The position numbers and the translations under genes are program-made. A DNA stretch of 10,962 nt, taken from NCBI GenBank assembly GCA_025923175.1, contig JAICGL010000076.1:1-10962 (forward strand), read 5' to 3'. This DNA is from Acidimicrobiia bacterium (lineage in GTDB: Bacteria; Actinomycetota; Acidimicrobiia; IMCC26256; BP-133). Of this stretch, positions 7,317 to 10,962 are shown piece after piece. The stretch's first letter is position 1. Each line of letters opens with the position of its first letter. The notes under the pieces were generated by a model. That model saw only the letters and a program-made list of their open reading frames with translations, ran no database searches and was not told the DNA's origin.

Positions 7317-9659
7317 GTGATCGAGTTCACCAGGACGTTGGGCAATGTGGCGCTGGTGGAGTTCGTCATCCTGGCGGTGCTCGCCTTGTGGCAGTGGCGC
7401 CGCAGCCGTACCAAAGGGGCGGGATGGGCCGCCATTAGCTTCCTGCTGCTGGCCGGCATCGGCCTGGCCGGCAAGGCCCTCAGGCTCGGCTGGATCACCC
7501 CGGACCAGGTGCTCCTGAAGGCTCTCGTTGGCGTCTTGCTCGCAGTGCCCTACGCCTTCTACCGATTCGCAGCGGCGTTTGACTGGCCGGTCCGGTGGAT
7601 TCGCCTGATGGCCGGCGGTCTCACCGTGGCGGCGCTGGTCGCCACTTCGCTGCTGGACTACTTCCCGCTCAGGGGTTTCCCGCCGCCTCCGGGTTTCGCC
7701 GCCTTCCGGCTGCTCGTCTCGCTCCAGTGGGCTTTCCTCTTCACCTTCGTCGCCGTCCGCATGTGGCGAGCGGGCCGGGGTCAGGGAGAGACGGCCCGCC
7801 GGCGCATGCGGCTGCTGGCGGCCGCCGCCGCCGGACTCAACGTCCAGGTCATTGTGGGGGCCGCCGGGCTGAATGCCACCCCATGGGTCGCCATGCTGAC
7901 CGCCACCGTCACCGTTCTCATGGCCGGGGCGTTCTGCCTCGGGTTCGTTCCGCCTCCCATGCTGAGACTGCGGTGGCGGCGCACTCACAACGAAGGGCTC
8001 CAGGAGGCGATGGCCGACCTCGTGCGGGCCACCTCGGCGCGCGAGGTCGCGGGCGGCCTGCTGCCCCACGTCGCCGACTACGTCGGTGCCTCGGCGGCCG
8101 CGGTCCTCGACGCCGACGGCAACGCGATCGCCAGCCACGGTGTCGTTCCCGATTCAGCTGACGGGGACGCGCGGGTCCAGCTCCGCTTCGGCGACGGCGG
8201 CAGCCTCGTCGTCTGGACCAGCCCGTACGTGCCCTTCTTCGGTCGTGACGAGCTACGCCTTCTCGTCGAGCTCGGTGACCTCATCGGCCTTGCCATCGAG
8301 CGGTGCGCGCTCGTCGAACGGGAGCGTGAGGCCGAGAAGACGCTGGCCCGCCAGGCGCTGCACGACACCCTCACCGGGCTCCCGAACCGGGCGCTGTTCG
8401 TCGATCGTCTGCAGCTGGCCCTCACCGGGATCGAGCGCCGCCAAACGACGGTTGCCGTGATGTTCGTGGACCTCGACCGCTTCAAGCTGATCAACGACGG
8501 GATGGACCACTCCGCCGGCGACGCCGTCCTCGTGGCGGTCGGGCGAGCGCTGTGCGACACCCTCCGGGCCGACGACACCGTGGCCCGCTTCGGGGGCGAC
8601 GAGTTCGTCGTACTGACGGAGGTGCACGACGCCGACGAGGCACTGGCACTGGCCAATCGCGTGCGGCGGGCCGTGTCGACGCCCATTTCGATGGAGGGCC
8701 GGGACCTGGTCGTGACGGCCAGCGTCGGAGTGGTCGTCACCCGCCAGTGGGTTGACCCGGCGTCGCTGCTGCGCGACGCCGACGCGGCGATGTACCGGGC
8801 CAAGGACTCGGGCCGCAACCGGGTCGAGGTGTTCAGCGAGGACGTCCGTATCCTGGCCATCGAGAAGCTCGAGCTGGAGCGGGCCCTCCAGCAGGCGGTC
8901 TCCGCCGGGGACCTCCGCCTCGTCTATCAGCCGACCATCCGGCTCGAAGATGGCCGGCTCTCGGGCCTGGAAGCACTGGTCAGGTGGCAGCACCCGCAAC
9001 GGGGTCTTCTCGCCCCGGCCACCTTCATCCCCATCGCCGAAGAGTCGGACCTCATCGTGGGCATCGGGGAGTGGGTGCTCGAGGAGGCCTGCCGGCAAGT
9101 CGCGGCGTGGAAGGACTCGATGCCGCAACTCGGGGACTTCGTGCTGTGGGTCAACATGTCGGCCGTCCAGTTCCTCCGGACCGACCCCGCCGCGGTCATC
9201 GCCCGCGTCCTGGCCGACACCGGCCTTCCCGCCCGGGCACTGGGCATCGAGATCACCGAAAGCGTCTTCATGACCGACACGGATCGCTTCGGACGGGCCG
9301 TCGGCGACATCCAGGCGCTCGGGGTCTCGATCGCGATCGACGACTTCGGCAGCGGTTTCTCGTCGCTCGGCTATCTCAAGCGCTTCCCGATCGACGTCAT
9401 CAAGATCGATTCGTCGTTCGTGCGCGGGATCGGCGGCGACCCCGAGACCGCCCTCGTGCGGGCCTGCTTGGCCCTGGCCGGTTCGCTCGGCCTGGCCACC
9501 GTGGCCGAGGGCGTCGAGACCGCCGACCAGGCCGCCTGGCTCGCCCGGTCGGGATGCCAGGACGCTCAGGGCTTCTTCTACAGCCGGCCGCTCCAGCCCG
9601 CCGACGCCGAAGCCTTCCTGGTCACCGAGAGCCTGCGCCCCAACCCCGCCGTCGCCTGA
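7317..9659 (+). CDS. Membrane GGDEF-EAL protein, c-di-GMP synthesis and breakdown
   Basis: This is a 780-residue hybrid protein. From the N-terminus there are about seven membrane helices (roughly residues 5-215), a short GAF-like sensory segment (about 225-330) with helix REREAEKTL leading into the GGDEF domain (about 345-505), then the EAL domain (about 520-770). The cyclase site reads RFGGDEF (424-430) with metal ligand D385 in FVDLDRFK, and RADD (417-420) five residues before GGDEF is a complete product-inhibition I-site. The phosphodiesterase site has EAL (552-554), N613 in WVNMSA, E648 in EITES, DDFGSG (675-680), K696 in IKID, E731 in AEGVE and Q751 in QGFFYSRPL. Both activities therefore look possible, and the membrane part probably senses an unknown signal. 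The GTG at 7317 has a good ribosome site; an ATG start at 7266 would add 17 residues. The gene ends seven bases from the converging SRPBCC gene. Confidence 0.93.
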   Translation: MIEFTRTLGNVALVEFVILAVLALWQWRRSRTKGAGWAAISFLLLAGIGLAGKALRLGWITPDQVLLKALVGVLLAVPYAFYRFAAAFDWPVRWIRLMAGGLTVAALVATSLLDYFPLRGFPPPPGFAAFRLLVSLQWAFLFTFVAVRMWRAGRGQGETARRRMRLLAAAAAGLNVQVIVGAAGLNATPWVAMLTATVTVLMAGAFCLGFVPPPMLRLRWRRTHNEGLQEAMADLVRATSAREVAGGLLPHVADYVGASAAAVLDADGNAIASHGVVPDSADGDARVQLRFGDGGSLVVWTSPYVPFFGRDELRLLVELGDLIGLAIERCALVEREREAEKTLARQALHDTLTGLPNRALFVDRLQLALTGIERRQTTVAVMFVDLDRFKLINDGMDHSAGDAVLVAVGRALCDTLRADDTVARFGGDEFVVLTEVHDADEALALANRVRRAVSTPISMEGRDLVVTASVGVVVTRQWVDPASLLRDADAAMYRAKDSGRNRVEVFSEDVRILAIEKLELERALQQAVSAGDLRLVYQPTIRLEDGRLSGLEALVRWQHPQRGLLAPATFIPIAEESDLIVGIGEWVLEEACRQVAAWKDSMPQLGDFVLWVNMSAVQFLRTDPAAVIARVLADTGLPARALGIEITESVFMTDTDRFGRAVGDIQALGVSIAIDDFGSGFSSLGYLKRFPIDVIKIDSSFVRGIGGDPETALVRACLALAGSLGLATVAEGVETADQAAWLARSGCQDAQGFFYSRPLQPADAEAFLVTESLRPNPAVA

Positions 9660-9666
9660 CGCCCGC

Positions 9667-10128
9667 TCAGCCCTCGACGTAGGTCGCGAGATTCGCGAGC
9701 GAGGACTCGAGTCCAGCGGCGTGATCCTCCGCTGAGATGCCATCCGGGACGTCGTCTGCCGTGATGTCGACGCGGGTTCCCCTGTCCACCTCGGTGACCG
9801 ACCAGGTCATGGTCATCGTGCCGGCGAAGGCGGGATCGGCCGCGACGAAGTCCACTGCCTGGACGACCCGCACATTCGGAACGACGTCGACGAAGCGCGC
9901 CTCGACGATGTCGCTGTCCGCACTGGCCTTACCTCCAGCGCGCGAAGTATCCGAGTAGGTCAACACCAACCGGTACGAGCCGCCAGGTCGCGGATCGAAT
10001 CGCTCGAACCTCGCAGTCATCCCCTGAGGAGCGAGCCAAGCCGTGAGCGCTTCGGGGTCCAGGAAAGCGGCGAAGACCCGCTCCGGCGGAGCGGCGATGA
10101 TCCGTGAAGCCCTGTCCGTGCGAGGCAT
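9667..10128 (-). CDS. SRPBCC (AHSA1-like) protein
   Basis: This 153-residue protein has the helix-grip fold of the SRPBCC superfamily, in the group named after the activator of Hsp90 ATPase (AHSA1). The opening RIIAAPPERVFAAFLDPEAL (9-28) followed by TAWLAP (29-34) is the family hallmark, then FDPRPGGSYRLVLTY (44-58), a FVDVVPNVRVVQ segment (79-90), TMTMTWSVTEVDRGTRVDIT (104-123) and a terminal helix with GLESSLANLATYV (139-151). These proteins bind hydrophobic ligands in a deep pocket; members of this bacterial group are mostly uncharacterised, and a role with Hsp90 should not be assumed. The ATG is well placed against the family start, though the ribosome site is weak. It lies 63 bases downstream of the SnoaL-like gene on the same strand and may share its transcript. 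It converges on the GGDEF-EAL gene with only seven bases between stops. Confidence 0.85.
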   Translation of the reverse strand: MPRTDRASRIIAAPPERVFAAFLDPEALTAWLAPQGMTARFERFDPRPGGSYRLVLTYSDTSRAGGKASADSDIVEARFVDVVPNVRVVQAVDFVAADPAFAGTMTMTWSVTEVDRGTRVDITADDVPDGISAEDHAAGLESSLANLATYVEG

Positions 10129-10191
10129 CGGATCGCGCCTACAGCGGTCCGGCGCTATCGAGCTGCCATACGTCCGGTACGCCCTTCAGCA

Positions 10192-10575
10192 TCAGAACAT
10201 GCCGTTGTCATTCGCCGACTTTTCAGGGATCACCTGGAGGACATCCCAGTGCTCGACGACCTTCCCCTGGTCGTCGAAGCGGAAGATGTCGATTCCGGCG
10301 TAGTCCTGGTCCCCGGGCCAGTGCTGGTAGCAGTGGAGTACGACGAGATCGTCCTCGGCGATGGCCCGCTTGACCTCCACTCGCTTGCCCGGGTACTCGG
10401 CCGCCATGCGCTCGAAGTACTCGATGAAGGCTTGCTTGCCGTCGGCGACATGGGGATTGTGCTGGGTGTAGTGGGCACCGGCGTACCTGTCGATGGCCTC
10501 CGCAGGTCGATTCTCGTTGAACATCAGGTCGTAGAAGTCCATCGCGGTCTGCTTGTTACGGTCGGGCGTTGCCAC
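10192..10575 (-). CDS. SnoaL-like (NTF2-fold) protein
   Basis: This 127-residue protein belongs to the SnoaL-like NTF2-fold group. Visible family features are the N-terminal helix with AMDFYDLMFNENRP (11-24), the YTQHNPHVADGKQAFIEYF stretch (36-54), the strand DLVVLHCYQHWP (76-87), GIDIFRFDDQGKVVEHWDVLQ (94-114) and the ending NDNGMF. The same ending and the QHNP and EHWDVLQ motifs recur in a widespread bacterial subgroup sometimes called predicted SnoaL-like aldol condensation enzymes; no activity is proven for most. H39 and D111 lie where pocket residues are usual. The start is a GTG, supported by AGGAGG (minus strand of 10581-10586) five bases before it. Only 18 bases separate it from the end of the ABC-F gene, so it is probably cotranscribed with it. 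Confidence 0.85.
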   Translation of the reverse strand: MATPDRNKQTAMDFYDLMFNENRPAEAIDRYAGAHYTQHNPHVADGKQAFIEYFERMAAEYPGKRVEVKRAIAEDDLVVLHCYQHWPGDQDYAGIDIFRFDDQGKVVEHWDVLQVIPEKSANDNGMF

Positions 10576-10580
10576 GGGGT

Positions 10581-10586
10581 CCTCCT
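10581..10586 (-). promoter_or_regulatory. Ribosome binding site fixing the SnoaL-like GTG start
   Basis: Plus-strand CCTCCT reads AGGAGG on the minus strand, five bases before the GTG at 10575 and just after the stop of the ABC-F gene. It settles the GTG start of the SnoaL-like gene. Confidence 0.75.
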
Positions 10587-10593
10587 GGCCAGG

Positions 10594-10962
10594 TCAGGCG
10601 CCGAGTTCTTCGGAGAGTTCGAGCCAGCGTTCTTCGGCTGCGGACAGGCGGGCTTCGGCCGCGGCGAGGGTTTCGGCGACGCGGGCCAGGGCGACGTGGT
10701 CGTTGCCGGCGGCGGCCAGGTCGGCCATGAGGGCGTCGCGATCGGCTGTGGCCTTCTCCATTTCGACTTCGGCCAGGCCGATGAGGCGGCGCAGCGTGCT
10801 GGGGGAGCGCTGCTTCTTCTGGGCGGGCGGGGAAGGGGCCGGAGCATTTGCCTTGCCGACGGAAGGCGCGGCTCTGGTCGCTGTGGCGCGGGGCTCAGGC
10901 GTTTCCGCTTTCCGGCGGCGGGCTGCTTCGTACTGGGCGTAGCCGCCGGGGGCGTGGGCGGC
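10594..10962 (-). CDS. ABC-F family ATPase, C-terminal part only
   Basis: The last 122 residues of a minus-strand gene lie here and the rest is beyond the right edge. The visible part begins with PGGYAQYEAARRRKAE (5-20), the segment that follows the second ATPase domain in ABC-F proteins. A Pro/Ala-rich basic linker (about 21-54) follows, then a C-terminal helical hairpin (about 55-120), rich in Ala, Glu and Leu, with LRRLIGLAEVEMEK and ERWLELSEELGA. This layout matches the Uup/EttA-type C-terminal coiled-coil extension, which in Uup-like proteins contributes to nucleic-acid or ribosome binding. ABC-F proteins are soluble ATPases acting on ribosomes, with housekeeping or antibiotic-protection roles; the fragment cannot tell which. 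Neither ATPase domain is visible, so the call rests on the post-domain segment and coiled coil. The gene ends 18 bases before the SnoaL-like gene. Confidence 0.75.
   Translation of the reverse strand, partial: AAHAPGGYAQYEAARRRKAETPEPRATATRAAPSVGKANAPAPSPPAQKKQRSPSTLRRLIGLAEVEMEKATADRDALMADLAAAGNDHVALARVAETLAAAEARLSAAEERWLELSEELGA

Noticed and set aside
8253..9743. Long minus-strand open frame of 496 codons opposite the GGDEF-EAL gene
   Set aside because: It is a codon-bias shadow of the EAL and GGDEF coding sequence, with low-complexity Gly/Asp/Arg/Val content and no domain.
10524..10847. Minus-strand open frame of 107 codons overlapping the ABC-F end
   Set aside because: It is Pro/Ser/Arg-rich and out of frame with the coiled-coil C-terminus, which has the typical ABC-F ending; it also overlaps the start of the SnoaL-like gene.

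Overview
The window is GC-rich chromosomal DNA with GTG as well as ATG starts and strong third-position GC bias, so every true gene throws long open shadow frames. A Rv3520c-like F420-dependent luciferase-fold oxidoreductase points to an F420-making actinobacterium. The Thr/Ser/Pro linker of the beta-propeller protein and the LinB/Rv2579-like haloalkane dehalogenase fit Actinomycetota, possibly Acidimicrobiia; this placement is inference.

Layout. At the left edge a minus-strand gene starts at 19 and leaves the window; its six visible residues and strong ribosome site are compatible with a bacterial Ku protein but cannot prove it. A DUF1232 membrane protein (248-667) is read divergently from it. 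A secreted or surface-tethered TolB/WD40-like propeller (800-2152) follows. After a 262-base gap with three GC-rich hairpins comes a tight plus-strand block (2415-7188): F420-dependent oxidoreductase, haloalkane dehalogenase, a 65-residue two-helix membrane protein and the ATP-dependent helicase HrpB. The gaps are 11, 13 and 13 bases, so cotranscription is likely. A strong two-part hairpin (7196-7229) follows hrpB and precedes a membrane-bound GGDEF-EAL protein (7317-9659) whose diguanylate cyclase and phosphodiesterase residues are all present. On the minus strand, converging on it, are the C-terminal end of an ABC-F ATPase (10594 to the edge), a SnoaL-like protein (10192-10575) and an AHSA1-type SRPBCC protein (9667-10128), probably read in that order.

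How the genes work together. The only clear biochemical partnership suggested by spacing is the F420 oxidoreductase with the haloalkane dehalogenase: hydrolytic dehalogenation gives an alcohol, and an F420-linked enzyme of this fold could act before or after that step. HrpB, the c-di-GMP protein and the ABC-F/SnoaL/SRPBCC set look like unrelated housekeeping or regulatory neighbours. I found no tRNA or rRNA, CRISPR array, insertion sequence, phage gene or attachment site. The region is mostly ordinary, and I do not see a clear undescribed system; the best leads are the oxidoreductase-dehalogenase pair and the hairpin before the c-di-GMP gene.
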